Part shown: positions 1-9,161 of the stretch, piece by piece | Layout: each line of letters opens with the position of its first letter | How positions within the stretch are numbered: the stretch's first letter is position 1 | Origin: Rheinheimera nanhaiensis E407-8 | GTDB lineage: Bacteria; Pseudomonadota; Gammaproteobacteria; Enterobacterales; Alteromonadaceae | NCBI RefSeq assembly: GCF_000296695.1 | Contig: NZ_BAFK01000006.1 | Span: forward strand, 1 to 64,000 | Direction: 5' to 3' | DNA length: 64,000 nucleotides | Notes under the pieces: generated by a model | What the model was told of the DNA's origin: nothing | Databases searched by the model: none | What the model saw: the letters and a program-made list of their open reading frames with translations, nothing else | Made by a program: the position numbers and the translations under genes

Positions 1-560
1 CCCGGCACACCTAAAATGGTAGAGCGATGCAAGGTAGTATCATCGTCAACAAACCCCACCGGGTGGTATTGCTCACCGTTAATCAGTGCCTGGGCTAACT
101 GACGGCCAGACGAGCCGGCGCCATAAATAAGCACCCGCTCTTTGTGGCCATTATTACGCTGCACTAAAAACATGCGCGCCAGCAAGCGTAAACCACCCGA
201 GCTCACCAGCGCCAAAATGGCATAAACAAAGATCAGGTTGCCTTTTTCATGCACCTGTAATACGCCAAATAACAGCGCCAAAATAAAGGCACTACTAACA
301 ATACCACTTAACACCGCGCCCAATGCATGCTGGCCAATATAGCGGATAACCGCGCGATATAACCCCAGTTTGGTAAAGATAAACAGCGTAATTGGCAGCG
401 TTATGGCAAATGCCAGCGCAATCTGCGGCACGTCAGAGCGCTGTTCTTGCTGCGTTAAAAAATACGCGGCAAACAGCGAGCTAACCAAAAAAAACATATC
501 AGCGGAAACTGAAATTAGCCGTTTTACTGCCCTGGGCAAGCCCAGCAACCATGCCAGCAT
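1..560 (-). CDS. Nucleotide-sugar 4,6-dehydratase, WbpM/PglF type (partial, N-terminal part)
   Basis: Only the first ~186 residues are in the window; the gene leaves through the left edge. The start is an ATG at 560 reading MLAWLLGLPRAVKRL. Several hydrophobic segments (about residues 12-140) are followed by a Rossmann-like YGAGSSGRQLAQ element near 150-162, then VGFVDDD. This is the layout of membrane-anchored WbpM/FlaA1/PglF proteins, which dehydrate UDP-GlcNAc to the 4-keto-6-deoxy sugar. The catalytic SDR half lies outside the window. The gene is last in the polysaccharide cluster, and PglE-, PglD- and PglC-type genes lie 4-6 kb upstream. I infer that it supplies the 4-keto substrate for bacillosamine synthesis. 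The family is clear; the exact product is not provable from this half. Confidence 0.85.
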   Translation of the reverse strand, partial: MLAWLLGLPRAVKRLISVSADMFFLVSSLFAAYFLTQQEQRSDVPQIALAFAITLPITLFIFTKLGLYRAVIRYIGQHALGAVLSGIVSSAFILALLFGVLQVHEKGNLIFVYAILALVSSGGLRLLARMFLVQRNNGHKERVLIYGAGSSGRQLAQALINGEQYHPVGFVDDDTTLHRSTILGVP

Positions 561-644
561 CTGTTACTCCAACCTTATATCGCCAATAGCGATGTATTAC
601 GTCTTACAAGTGTGCGCAAGTATAGCACTTGCTAAGGCAACACT

Positions 645-1547
645 TTAACCTGGTTTTTTGCCCAGCAAGGTATTAAGCCATATTTTAAAACCAGGGCCCA
701 AGTGTTTATCGCGCAGGCCATATTCGACAAAAGCCTGTATATAGCCCAGCTTATTGCCGCAATCATGGCTACGTCCGGTTAAATGGTAAGCATTAACCGC
801 TTCGGTTTCCATTAACAAGGCAATAGCGTCGGTTAACTGAATTTCATCACCGGCACCCACCGGCGTGCGGCGCAAACACTGCCAAATATGCGGGCTAAAT
901 ACATAACGGCCCACTACTGCCAGGTTAGACGGTGCCTCTTCCACGGCCGGTTTTTCAACTATCGCCGTCATATTTACCGACTCACCAGGCTGCAACTTAT
1001 GCCCTTCTACATCGGCTACACCGTAGCTGCTTACCAACTGCTGCGGCACCGGCTCTACCATTACCTGGCTGGTACCAGTTTGCTGGTAAAGTTTTACCAT
1101 AGCAGCCAGGTTATCGTGACTTAAATCGCTGTCGTAGCTGTCGATCAGCACGTCTGGCAGCACCACGGCGAAAGGCGCATCGCCCACTAATGGCAGGGCA
1201 CACAGCACAGCATGGCCCAGGCCTTTTGCCTCCCCCTGCCGCACATGCATAATAGTCACGTCTTTCGGGCAAATGGCTTGCACTTCGTCCAGTAACTGGC
1301 GTTTTACCCGTTTTTCCAGCATCGATTCCAGTTCAAAGCTTTTATCAAAGTGGTTTTCAATGCTGTTTTTTGACGAATGGGTAACCAGCACAATTTCCTT
1401 CATGCCAGCAGCAATACATTCCTGCACTACATACTGAATAAGCGGCTTGTCCACCACCGGTAGCATTTCTTTGGGTATTGCCTTAGTGGCTGGCAACATA
1501 CGGGTACCCAGCCCGGCAACAGGGATAACGGCTTTAGTAACTTTCAT
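645..1547 (-). CDS. galU: UTP-glucose-1-phosphate uridylyltransferase
   Basis: This 300-residue protein makes UDP-glucose from UTP and glucose-1-phosphate in the cytoplasm. The nucleotide-binding loop [19 protein letters not shown] is at about residues 12-30, followed by [19 protein letters not shown] carries the metal/nucleotide Asp, and IVEKP precedes the C-terminal half. The length matches bacterial GalU. The start ATG has GGAAGA just upstream and lies inside the end of ugd (14-bp overlap), so the two are translationally coupled. UDP-glucose is the substrate of the neighbouring Ugd, and the pair supplies UDP-glucuronate. RmlA, a related nucleotidyltransferase, is encoded separately at 15.9 kb and is distinguished by its shorter RmlA motifs. 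Confidence 0.96.
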   Translation of the reverse strand: MKVTKAVIPVAGLGTRMLPATKAIPKEMLPVVDKPLIQYVVQECIAAGMKEIVLVTHSSKNSIENHFDKSFELESMLEKRVKRQLLDEVQAICPKDVTIMHVRQGEAKGLGHAVLCALPLVGDAPFAVVLPDVLIDSYDSDLSHDNLAAMVKLYQQTGTSQVMVEPVPQQLVSSYGVADVEGHKLQPGESVNMTAIVEKPAVEEAPSNLAVVGRYVFSPHIWQCLRRTPVGAGDEIQLTDAIALLMETEAVNAYHLTGRSHDCGNKLGYIQAFVEYGLRDKHLGPGFKIWLNTLLGKKPG

Positions 1548-2886
1548 TAATCTTCCTTACACTCTCGCCACGGCCTATAGCGTAATAACTAAAACCTTTT
1601 CTTGCCATCCGCTCCGGCTCATACAAATTGCGACCATCAAATATCACTGCCTGCTTTAGTTGCTGTTTAATCATATCAAAATCAGGCGCTTTAAATTGTT
1701 GCCACTCGGTGCAAATGATCAGTGCATCGGCATTTTTCAGTGCCGCCTCTTTGGTACCCACTAAAGTCAGATTATCTCTTACGCCATAAATACGTTGGAT
1801 CTCTTCCATCGCTTCAGGGTCAAACGCCTGCACCGATGCACCTGCCTGCCACAACTGCTCCATTAGTACCCTGCTGCTGGCTTCACGCACATCATTGGTT
1901 TTGGGTTTAAAGCTCAGGCCCCACAGCGCGAAGGTTCTACCAGTTAAATCACTACCAAAATGTTGGTGCACCAACTGGGGTAAACGTTGTTTCTGCTTGT
2001 TATTAACGTTCTCTACCGCATGCAAAATATTCGGCTGGTAACCATTTTGCTCCGCGGTGCGAATAAGTGCCTGCACATCTTTAGGAAAGCAAGAACCACC
2101 ATAGCCACAACCTGGGTAAATAAAGTGATAGCCAATACGCGGATCTGAGCCAATACCTTTGCGCACCGCTTCAATATCTGCACCTAACAGCTCTGCCAGA
2201 TTAGCCATTTCGTTCATAAAAGAAATTTTGGTCGCCAACATACAGTTAGCCGCGTACTTAGTCAGCTCGGCCGAGCGCACATCCATAAAAATTAATTTTT
2301 CATGGTTGCGGTTAAAAGGCTCGTACAACTCACGTATCACGTCTTTTGGCTTGTCGTCATAGGTACCAACAATAATCCGATCGGGACGCATACAATCGGC
2401 AACCGCTGCACCTTCTTTTAAAAACTCAGGGTTTGATACTACGTCAAAGGCGATATCCACGCCACGACGGTCAAGCTCAGCCTTAATCATCAACCTGACT
2501 TTGTCAGCCGTACCCACCGGCACTGTCGATTTATCAATCACGACTGTCGAATGGTTTAAATACTGCGCAATAGTTTTTGCCACGGCTAACACATATTTTA
2601 AATCTGCCGAGCCATCTTCATCCGGCGGTGTTCCTACGGCAATAAACTGCACCTCGCCGTGTTCCACACCGACAGCGGCATCGGTAGTAAACTCCAAACG
2701 GCCTGCTTTAATATTGTCCTCTACCAGCGGTGCTAAACCCGGCTCATAAATCGGGATAACGCCTTGCCGCAGCTGGGCTACCTTATGCTCATCAATATCA
2801 ACACACACCACATGATGGCCAACTTCGGCTAATACCGCCGCCTGCACCAGCCCAACGTAACCGATACCAAAAACCGTGACCTTCAT
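1534..2886 (-). CDS. ugd: UDP-glucose 6-dehydrogenase
   Basis: This 450-residue NAD-dependent four-electron dehydrogenase oxidises UDP-glucose to UDP-glucuronate. The N-terminal GIGYVGL NAD loop is at residues 7-13. ESTVPVGT-like text ([13 protein letters not shown]) follows, then [13 protein letters not shown] with the family Glu/Lys, and the catalytic cysteine in [12 protein letters not shown]. The C-terminal UDP-binding domain contains [14 protein letters not shown] good ribosome-binding site (GAGGAA) precedes the ATG. The gene overlaps galU by 14 bp. It differs clearly from the two TviB-type dehydrogenases in this locus, which act on UDP-GlcNAc. A degenerate inverted repeat lies directly upstream. 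Confidence 0.96.
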   Translation of the reverse strand: MKVTVFGIGYVGLVQAAVLAEVGHHVVCVDIDEHKVAQLRQGVIPIYEPGLAPLVEDNIKAGRLEFTTDAAVGVEHGEVQFIAVGTPPDEDGSADLKYVLAVAKTIAQYLNHSTVVIDKSTVPVGTADKVRLMIKAELDRRGVDIAFDVVSNPEFLKEGAAVADCMRPDRIIVGTYDDKPKDVIRELYEPFNRNHEKLIFMDVRSAELTKYAANCMLATKISFMNEMANLAELLGADIEAVRKGIGSDPRIGYHFIYPGCGYGGSCFPKDVQALIRTAEQNGYQPNILHAVENVNNKQKQRLPQLVHQHFGSDLTGRTFALWGLSFKPKTNDVREASSRVLMEQLWQAGASVQAFDPEAMEEIQRIYGVRDNLTLVGTKEAALKNADALIICTEWQQFKAPDFDMIKQQLKQAVIFDGRNLYEPERMARKGFSYYAIGRGESVRKINESY

Positions 2887-2904
2887 TGAAATTCCTCAGC
2901 ACAC

Positions 2905-3009
2905 TGATGAGTTATGAGTGTTTAGTTATGGAGGCGGAGTTTACCTTAAAACCAAGCCCTAAGCACTCACAACTCATCACTCAACATTCACTACTAAACA
3001 CTAATAACT
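2905..3009. repeat. Degenerate TGATGAGT/GTGTTTAGT inverted repeat between ugd and the MBL gene
   Basis: The left arm (2905-2927) contains TGATGAGT and GTGTTTAGT on the plus strand. The right arm (2961-3009) carries the same words in reverse complement (ACTCATCACTCA, ACTAAACACT). The right arm supplies the last codons and stop of the MBL gene (VVISV, TAG at 2994-2996). Related strings occur at 16966-17001 and 34864-34880. The function is unknown. Confidence 0.6.
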
Positions 3010-4403
3010 ACGTCTTTAACATAAACCGCCAGCGCCTGCTGCAGTGCTTGTTTGGCGCCGTTATCACCATGCACTATGCGCACTCTGTCAGGCACTTTAT
3101 GCATCCGGCTAACAAAATTCACTAAACCTGTTTTATCAGCGTGGGCTGAATAGCCACTTAACGTAATAATTTCCGCCGCTATGGCTATGCGCTCGCCGTC
3201 AATATCAACATAACCACCTTTGGGGCCATATTGCTGTATCGCTGCGCCAAGCGTACCGCGCGCCTGATAACCAACAAACACCACCTGATGGGCGCTATCT
3301 GACAATAAGGCTTTTAAGTAATTCACTACCCGGCCGCCTTCGCACATGCCACTGGCAGCAATCACTATTGCTGGCTGGCGGCTTTGGGCTAAAAACTGCA
3401 CCAAGGCCTGGTGCTGGGCGTGGTCATCTATAGTATGAAGCTGTTCAAAGCTAAGCGGATGTCGGCCTTGCTTCAGCCGGCTTTTCGCCTCGTTATCCCA
3501 GTAAGGCTTTAACTCACTGTAAGCCTGGTTAAAACGCGCCGCGAGCGGCGAGTCGACAATTATTTGCAGCTCATCCCACTTAAGGTGCTGGTGTATTTTC
3601 TGGCCACGCAAGCGGTGAATAATGGCTTCCAGCTCGTACAACAGCTCCTGGGTGCGGCCAATACTAAAAGCCGGGAACAATACGGTGCCATTATCTTTTA
3701 GCGAATGCAGCAGCACCTGCTCTAAACGCTTTATACGGCTGCGCCTGTCATCATGCAACCTGTCACCATAGGTGCTTTCGATAACCACTTCATCAGCCGC
3801 ATAAGGCGCTTTGGGTGCCGGCAACAGCGGCGCGTAAGGCGCACCTAAGTCGCCAGAAAACACGGTTTTATAGCCTTTTTTAAGTGGCGTATTGTGCTTA
3901 AGCTCTACATAAGCCGAGCCTAAAATATGGCCGGCGTGCTGAAAGCGCAGCATAGGTGCCGCGCCGGCAAGTTCAGGCAAGGCCAGCCAGCGGTTAAAAT
4001 CACAAGGCACTAACTGGCGGCGCAGCCGCGCCAACACGCCGTTTATCAGTGTAGGGTCGCGGCTAATACCCATCTTTACCGCGTCTTCCAGCACCAGTGG
4101 CAACAACACTGCCGAAGCCTGGGTGCAATAAATTGGCCCGCTAAAGCCAGCGGCTAATAAATACGGAATACGCCCCACATGGTCAATATGCACATGGGTA
4201 ACAATAAGGGCGCGAATATGCCCGATGGCAAAATCAATCTGTGGCTTGCCCGCCGAGCCGCTGTTAGACACTTCAGCGCCCTGAAACAAACCGCAGTCAA
4301 TCAGCAGGCCGTAATCGTCACTTAAGCGGTATTCGTGGCAAGAGCCGGTAACGCCATCTACAGCGCCGTGGTGGATGAATTTGGGTGTGGGGTATAACGT
4401 CAT
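2994..4403 (-). CDS. Beta-CASP metallo-beta-lactamase-fold protein (RNA-specificity domain)
   Basis: The chosen start is the ATG at 4403 (MTLYPTPKFIHHGAVDG), with AGGA 8-9 bases upstream; an in-frame extension to 4454 exists but has no better signal. The 469-residue product has the metal motif VTHVHIDHVGR, then GHILGSAYVEL, FSGDLG and ESTYGDR. A beta-CASP insert carries PAFSIGRTQELL, then SGMCEGGRVVNYL, and the C-terminal GYSAHADKTGL is the RMMBL-type motif. These are the hallmarks of YSH1/CPSF-73-like nucleases and related hydrolases. It is inserted between nucleotide-sugar genes and has no obvious sugar role. A ribonuclease or an RNA-linked regulatory role is possible, but the substrate cannot be read from sequence. 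Confidence 0.85.
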   Translation of the reverse strand: MTLYPTPKFIHHGAVDGVTGSCHEYRLSDDYGLLIDCGLFQGAEVSNSGSAGKPQIDFAIGHIRALIVTHVHIDHVGRIPYLLAAGFSGPIYCTQASAVLLPLVLEDAVKMGISRDPTLINGVLARLRRQLVPCDFNRWLALPELAGAAPMLRFQHAGHILGSAYVELKHNTPLKKGYKTVFSGDLGAPYAPLLPAPKAPYAADEVVIESTYGDRLHDDRRSRIKRLEQVLLHSLKDNGTVLFPAFSIGRTQELLYELEAIIHRLRGQKIHQHLKWDELQIIVDSPLAARFNQAYSELKPYWDNEAKSRLKQGRHPLSFEQLHTIDDHAQHQALVQFLAQSRQPAIVIAASGMCEGGRVVNYLKALLSDSAHQVVFVGYQARGTLGAAIQQYGPKGGYVDIDGERIAIAAEIITLSGYSAHADKTGLVNFVSRMHKVPDRVRIVHGDNGAKQALQQALAVYVKDVVISV

Positions 4404-4428
4404 AGAAAATCCTTTTTTATGACTTCTC

Positions 4429-4451
4429 AGAGCGGCAATAATTGCCGCTCT
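4429..4451. repeat. Perfect intercistronic hairpin upstream of the MBL gene
   Basis: A 10-bp stem (AGAGCGGCAA and its complement) closes on a 3-nt loop. It sits between the stop of the PglE-like gene (4466) and the MBL start (4403). No T-run follows directly on the minus strand, so it looks more like an mRNA stability or attenuation hairpin than a simple terminator. Confidence 0.6.
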
Positions 4452-4465
4452 CATTAGGCTAATGA

Positions 4466-5644
4466 CTACTCACGGTTTGCTTGTGCCAACACCTCACCGA
4501 GCACACGACAACTCTTATCAATCTCTTCTGCCGTTAGGGTTGGATGCACTAACATCATAATGCTGGTTTCACCAAGCAGTTGGGCATTAGTCAAGCGTTC
4601 TTTTGGCCGCCATGGCGTGTTATCAAAGGCTTTCTCTAAATACACTTCGGAGCAGCTACCCTGATAACAAGGCACACCGCGAGAGACAACTTCATCAACT
4701 ATGCGATCCCGGGTCCAGCCATCAGCTAATTGCTCAGGATTAACAAAGAAATAGTGCTTGTATTCAGCATGCTCATAATCTAACGGCACAGCCACCAAGC
4801 GTAAAACCGGATATTTAGATGCTATAGCATCCAGCTTGGCGGCATTTTGCTGGCGCAATTTGGTCCATTCAGCCATACGGCGCAACTGAATACGGCCAAT
4901 AACCGCTTGCACTTCTAACATCCGCCAATTGGTACCGAAACTCTCGTGCACCCAGCGAAATCCTGGCGGGTGCTCGCGCTCGTACACCGCTTCAAAGCTC
5001 TTACCGTGATCTTTGTACGACCACATGCGTGACCAAAGCGTTTTATCGTTGGTAGTTACCATGCCACCTTCACCGCCGGTAGTCATAATTTTGTCCTGAC
5101 AGAAACTCCAGGCGCCAATATGGCCAATTGAGCCGACAGACCGGCCTTTATACTTAGCACCATGTGCCTGCGCGCAATCTTCTATCACCGCAAAACCATG
5201 CTTAGCTGCAAGCGCCATAATGGGGTCCATATCAGCTGGCATGCCTGCCAAATGCACCACTATCACGGCTTTAGTATTCGGCGTTAGCACCTTTTCGATC
5301 GTCTCGGCAGTAATATTTTGGCTATTTAGATCCACATCAGCAAACACCGGGTTAGCACCGGCAGTTACTACAGACGACGCTGAAGCCAAAAAAGTGCGTG
5401 GCGTAACAATAACATCATCACCTACACAAACGCCCAAAGCTTTTAAAGCCACATCCAGCGCTAAAGTGCCATTGCTCAGCGCGACAGCGTATTTAGCGTC
5501 CGCCCAGGCAGCAAACTCCTTTTCAAACTCACGACATTCCTGGCCTGTCCAGTAATTAACCTTATTAGACAACACCACATCACGAACAGCATTGGCCTCT
5601 TCTTCAGTAAAGCTTGGCCAGGGAGAAAATTTAGTGTTTAACAT
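4466..5644 (-). CDS. DegT/DnrJ/EryC1/StrS aminotransferase, PglE-like
   Basis: This 392-residue PLP-dependent sugar aminotransferase has an N-terminal NYWTGQECREFE segment, SNGTLALDVAL, EDCAQAHGA (Asp156 region) and the Schiff-base lysine at about residue 185 in FCQDKIMTTGGEGG. It is one of three DegT-family genes in the locus. The next genes upstream are a PglD-like acyltransferase and a PglC-like phosphoglycosyl transferase. I infer that it aminates UDP-4-keto-6-deoxy-GlcNAc at C4 (the PglE step of bacillosamine synthesis), using the product of the WbpM/PglF-type enzyme at the left edge. Ribosome-binding site GGAGC lies close to the ATG. The family is certain; the substrate is inferred from context. 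Confidence 0.88.
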   Translation of the reverse strand: MLNTKFSPWPSFTEEEANAVRDVVLSNKVNYWTGQECREFEKEFAAWADAKYAVALSNGTLALDVALKALGVCVGDDVIVTPRTFLASASSVVTAGANPVFADVDLNSQNITAETIEKVLTPNTKAVIVVHLAGMPADMDPIMALAAKHGFAVIEDCAQAHGAKYKGRSVGSIGHIGAWSFCQDKIMTTGGEGGMVTTNDKTLWSRMWSYKDHGKSFEAVYEREHPPGFRWVHESFGTNWRMLEVQAVIGRIQLRRMAEWTKLRQQNAAKLDAIASKYPVLRLVAVPLDYEHAEYKHYFFVNPEQLADGWTRDRIVDEVVSRGVPCYQGSCSEVYLEKAFDNTPWRPKERLTNAQLLGETSIMMLVHPTLTAEEIDKSCRVLGEVLAQANRE

Positions 5645-5653
5645 AGCGCTCCA

Positions 5654-6277
5654 TCACGACTTAATAATTTTTGCAGGCACACCCACCACAGTTACACCAT
5701 CAGGTAGATCGTTAACTACCGCAGCACCTGCACCAACCATCACATTCTTACCAATACGCTTTAATTGAATAACAGATGCGCCTATTCCAACCCAACTGCT
5801 TTCACCAACCACAACACCGCCCGCCAAACCAGCGCCGGGGCTAATGTGCACGGCATCCCCCAAAATACAGTCATGCTCAACCACCGCATTTGAGTTGACA
5901 ATGCAGGCAGCACCAACAACAACATCAGCGTTAATAACAGCACCGGCCATAACCACAGTACCCGCTTTAATAATGGCTGAACGCGACACTATGGCCGATA
6001 AATGCACGACAGTGGCAAGATTAAAGCCAGCACTTAATAGCTCGCGCTGTTTTGCCAGCCGAATTTTATTATTACCTATAGCAACAATAACCTCAGGCTT
6101 CTCATGCAAACCAAACAGGCTTTGAGTGTTGCCGATTACATCTGAACTGCCGTTTTTTGTTTTAGCTGGCCAGGCATCGTCGTAAAAAACCACCTCGTGC
6201 CACAAGCCCGTACTCAATGCCGCATCGGCAACCACCTTACCGTGGCCGCTAGCACCAACTATTGCGAGGGTTTTCAT
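5654..6277 (-). CDS. PglD/NeuD-type sugar O/N-acyltransferase (left-handed beta-helix)
   Basis: This 207-residue protein opens with the nucleotide-sugar-binding segment [17 protein letters not shown], characteristic of the PglD/NeuD family. Hexapeptide repeats fill about residues 90-190 ([26 protein letters not shown] and onwards), with the catalytic histidine in [12 protein letters not shown]. PglD N-acetylates UDP-4-amino-sugars to UDP-diNAc-bacillosamine. The gene lies between the PglE-like and PglC-like genes, and its ATG overlaps the stop of the PglC-like gene by 4 bp. NeuD-type sialic acid O-acetylation is unlikely, because no sialic acid genes are visible. Confidence 0.88.
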   Translation of the reverse strand: MKTLAIVGASGHGKVVADAALSTGLWHEVVFYDDAWPAKTKNGSSDVIGNTQSLFGLHEKPEVIVAIGNNKIRLAKQRELLSAGFNLATVVHLSAIVSRSAIIKAGTVVMAGAVINADVVVGAACIVNSNAVVEHDCILGDAVHISPGAGLAGGVVVGESSWVGIGASVIQLKRIGKNVMVGAGAAVVNDLPDGVTVVGVPAKIIKS

Positions 6278-6870
6278 CTGTTACTACTGCCAGTAAATTT
6301 CGACATGGTAGCCTCACCTGCAGCAGAGATACCTTCGCGCACAAACACTTTTTTAACCGTTAAAAATAAAATTTTTATATCCAGCCAAATGCTGCGGTTA
6401 TCTACATACCAGACATCTAACTTAAATTTATCTTCCCAGCTAATCGCATTACGGCCATTAACCTGTGCCCAACCGGTAATACCAGGCCGCACCTCATGTC
6501 GTCTGGCCTGCTCGGCAGAATACAAAGGCAAATATTCCATTAATAATGGTCTTGGCCCCACCAGGCTCATATCACCTTTTAACACGTTAATTAGCCCAGG
6601 CAGTTCGTCTAAGCTGGTAGAGCGTAAAATGCGGCCAAAGCGGGTTAAGCGCATTTCGTCGGGTAGCGGGTTACCCTCTTTATCAGTCGCATCCAGCATG
6701 GAGCGAAACTTCAGCATATTAAATGGCTTACCGTATAAACCAGGACGGACTTGCTTAAACAGCACGGGTGAACCGAGTTTAATTCTTATAAATAAAGCTA
6801 CCAGAACAATTAATGGCGACAAAGCAAGCAAAGCAACCAGAGACACTATAAAACTAAAAAATCGTACCAT
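6274..6870 (-). CDS. Initiating phosphoglycosyl transferase, PglC/WcaJ C-domain type
   Basis: This 198-residue monotopic membrane enzyme transfers a sugar-1-phosphate to undecaprenyl phosphate. One N-terminal re-entrant hydrophobic segment (about 4-26) is followed by KFRSM, the catalytic Asp-Glu pair in [25 protein letters not shown] and [13 protein letters not shown]. The short length with no Rossmann domain matches PglC rather than full-length WbaP/WcaJ. It starts on TAATG, sharing one base with the upstream glycosyltransferase stop, and overlaps the PglD-like gene downstream. I infer that UDP-diNAc-bacillosamine is its substrate, which would make bacillosamine the reducing-end sugar of the repeat unit. 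Confidence 0.9.
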   Translation of the reverse strand: MVRFFSFIVSLVALLALSPLIVLVALFIRIKLGSPVLFKQVRPGLYGKPFNMLKFRSMLDATDKEGNPLPDEMRLTRFGRILRSTSLDELPGLINVLKGDMSLVGPRPLLMEYLPLYSAEQARRHEVRPGITGWAQVNGRNAISWEDKFKLDVWYVDNRSIWLDIKILFLTVKKVFVREGISAAGEATMSKFTGSSNR

Positions 6871-8018
6871 TACATCCTCAACATCTCTTCGACTAAGTTA
6901 AAAATTTTCTTATACTCAACTTCCCGGTCAAATCGAATATCAGGTTTGAAATTTAACTCTAATCTGCGATTGTACATCGATAAAATTTTATCCGTTGCAT
7001 CTTTAAAGTCGCCTGAAATGTAATTCTCGTGATCCTTACCTTGTAACAACTCCAGAACTTCTTCATTACGTTGACTGTTAAGAATTGGAATGCCAACACT
7101 CATAAAATCAGAAAGCTTATTTGTCACGGACTGCTTCGCAGCAGATGAAAGACAATTGACTGCAACATCACAACCTTTCATGAACGAATAAACTTCCCGT
7201 ATATTCATAAAACCGTGAAAGACGACTCCATCTTTTGCAACCTTCTTGAGGTTCGCTTCGAATCCCCCGCCGCCAAAAATATGAAATTCTATAGGATAGC
7301 CATTAGCAACCAATGCATTAACAGCCCTTATTATAGTCTCAACATCATAACTGTAACTTAAGGTACCAATGTAAACTAATAAAAACTTTGCTTTATCCTT
7401 AACTTTAGGAACTGCGTTACGGATAAGCTCAAAATCGCTACCAATATATACCACTTCAGATAAAGCATGCTTATTCGCCACCCTCGCTCTATCCATATAC
7501 GTTTTTGAAACAGCCACCAGACCGTCGGCAGAGGCATAAGCTTTATTCGCTTTGCTTGAGAAAGGCAGGTACTGAGGTGAGATATAATCGACCAACGGTA
7601 TCGCTGAAGAAATAGACTCAGGCCATATATCTTGCACGTCGACTACCAACTTAAAATTCTTTTCTTTCTTCAACTTCCCCAAAATAACATTAGTCTCAAT
7701 CAGCGGGTAAGCAGAATAAACGAGATCAAAATCAAAGTTTTCATTTAGCCATGATTTAAAACCATTGATAAAAACCCTGTGACTTATCAATCTGTTAAAA
7801 GAAACATTACTTTTATAGCCCGGCTCATCAATAAGACAAATTCTAAATGTCGAAAAACCGACATCCCCCCTATGAGCCTTGTCAAAATGCCTGAACTTAC
7901 TGGTAACCAGTGTAACCTCATATAAGCCAGCCATCTGCTGAGCCAAATATAAAAACCGATTAAAATAAGGCTCCGAAGGCAATGAGCAGTAAGGGGCAAC
8001 AATCAGTATTTTTTTCAT
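6870..8018 (-). CDS. Glycosyltransferase family 4 protein
   Basis: The ATG at 8018 ([11 protein letters not shown]) is chosen over an in-frame GTG two codons earlier. The 382-residue GT-B protein has an N-terminal acceptor domain, [18 protein letters not shown] at the domain boundary and the donor-site region [24 protein letters not shown]. The ending [16 protein letters not shown] corresponds to the EX7E-type nucleotide-sugar site, although the first Glu is replaced. It probably adds one sugar to the lipid-linked repeat on the cytoplasmic face. The DNA is much richer in A and T than the flanking housekeeping genes. Donor and linkage cannot be deduced. Confidence 0.82.
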   Translation of the reverse strand: MKKILIVAPYCSLPSEPYFNRFLYLAQQMAGLYEVTLVTSKFRHFDKAHRGDVGFSTFRICLIDEPGYKSNVSFNRLISHRVFINGFKSWLNENFDFDLVYSAYPLIETNVILGKLKKEKNFKLVVDVQDIWPESISSAIPLVDYISPQYLPFSSKANKAYASADGLVAVSKTYMDRARVANKHALSEVVYIGSDFELIRNAVPKVKDKAKFLLVYIGTLSYSYDVETIIRAVNALVANGYPIEFHIFGGGGFEANLKKVAKDGVVFHGFMNIREVYSFMKGCDVAVNCLSSAAKQSVTNKLSDFMSVGIPILNSQRNEEVLELLQGKDHENYISGDFKDATDKILSMYNRRLELNFKPDIRFDREVEYKKIFNLVEEMLRM

Positions 8019-8047
8019 ATACACACTTCAATTATTCAAATATCAAG

Positions 8048-9151
8048 CTAAATGCCGCTAAGAGCGTCGAAAAGTTTATCTTCCACGTCATCCCAGAACA
8101 CGTCTTCTTCATATTTACAAAAAGGTAAATTAATAATATCTTCGCCAATAGCACTACTCAACGTAACAGATATACTATCAACATCATACTCATCAACAAG
8201 CAATACGCTAGGATTTCTTCCTCTTAAACTTTCTGCCATTTTAGTGTTATTAGAAAATATAGGTACACGGCAAAATAAAGAACTTTCGAAATACTTATTT
8301 GATATAGCGTAGACAGAATTAAAATCCAAAGTCGGGTAAGCAGCCCAAACAAAATCTGTAACTTCATATATAAAAGGGAGTTCGTTATATTTATACCTTC
8401 CGAAAAAATGAACCCTCCCTTCAAGCCCCTCTGATATTACATAACTTTTCAAATAATCCAGGCTGGGTCCATCACCGAAAACAAATAACTTAACATCTAA
8501 GGCTCTAATCGATAGGATTAAATTACATAAAACTTCTGGGTATCGTACGACTCCAATCCAAGATATCGAAGCACTGCTTTCAATTTTCAATTCTTTTGCT
8601 AAGTCATACCACGAAGGCGAACTATCCAGAACTGGAGCAGAATATCTCGAAGGGTAATTTTCGTAAACAAGGTAACTCTGATTTAAATTATATAAATCTG
8701 GATAATATCTAGAGGCAAAAATCACAAAATCAGTATAGCTTAAACTAAAACCTTCTACCGTCTTTAGCAGTTTCAGTAGCAGCCTGTTACTGGAACTAGG
8801 CAAATCCAAACAGTCGTAAACAATTTTAGCTGTACTTCCTGTTATTTTTTTTGCAATAACAGCGCAAATTAAGGAATCCCAATGGCTAGCAAAAATAATA
8901 TCCGGCGAATTATTTTCTACTACACGAACATTGTGTCTAATAAATTTTGGTAGTAAAAAAAGCTTTCCAAACCTATTCCCATACTTGATATTGCTATCTA
9001 ATATATCATGACATTGCACAGAGTCATTCTTAGAAGCCCCTCGATTCCAAGCCGAGACATGCACTAAGTACTTTTTCGACAGTGACACTCTAAATCTTTC
9101 GGTTCGGCTATTAATAGGCCAAGTAGTGTCAATCATAAGCAATTTTTTCAT
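8048..9151 (-). CDS. Glycosyltransferase (GT-B fold)
   Basis: This 367-residue protein starts MKKLLMIDTTWPINSRTERFR. Features consistent with a GT-B transferase are an N-terminal domain with NSPDIIFASHWDSLICAVIAKK, the linker ISWIGVVRYPEVLCNLI, FVFGDGPSLDYLK, and VHFFGRYKYNELPFIYEVTDFVWAAYP. YAISNKYFESSLFCRVPIFSN matches the position of the nucleotide-sugar loop. It resembles capsule and O-antigen glycosyltransferases with low overall similarity. It lies 30 bp upstream of the next transferase, in the same AT-rich block. Specificity is unknown. Confidence 0.75.
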   Translation of the reverse strand: MKKLLMIDTTWPINSRTERFRVSLSKKYLVHVSAWNRGASKNDSVQCHDILDSNIKYGNRFGKLFLLPKFIRHNVRVVENNSPDIIFASHWDSLICAVIAKKITGSTAKIVYDCLDLPSSSNRLLLKLLKTVEGFSLSYTDFVIFASRYYPDLYNLNQSYLVYENYPSRYSAPVLDSSPSWYDLAKELKIESSASISWIGVVRYPEVLCNLILSIRALDVKLFVFGDGPSLDYLKSYVISEGLEGRVHFFGRYKYNELPFIYEVTDFVWAAYPTLDFNSVYAISNKYFESSLFCRVPIFSNNTKMAESLRGRNPSVLLVDEYDVDSISVTLSSAIGEDIINLPFCKYEEDVFWDDVEDKLFDALSGI

Positions 9152-9161
9152 TAAATATTTT

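Noticed and set aside
4429-4451. Perfect hairpin as a rho-independent terminator
   Set aside because: No T-run follows on the transcribed strand and the next gene starts only 26 bp away with the same orientation.
5220-6901. Plus-strand open frames in the PglC-PglD-PglE region
   Set aside because: All are antisense to well-defined enzyme genes and contain no motif of their own.
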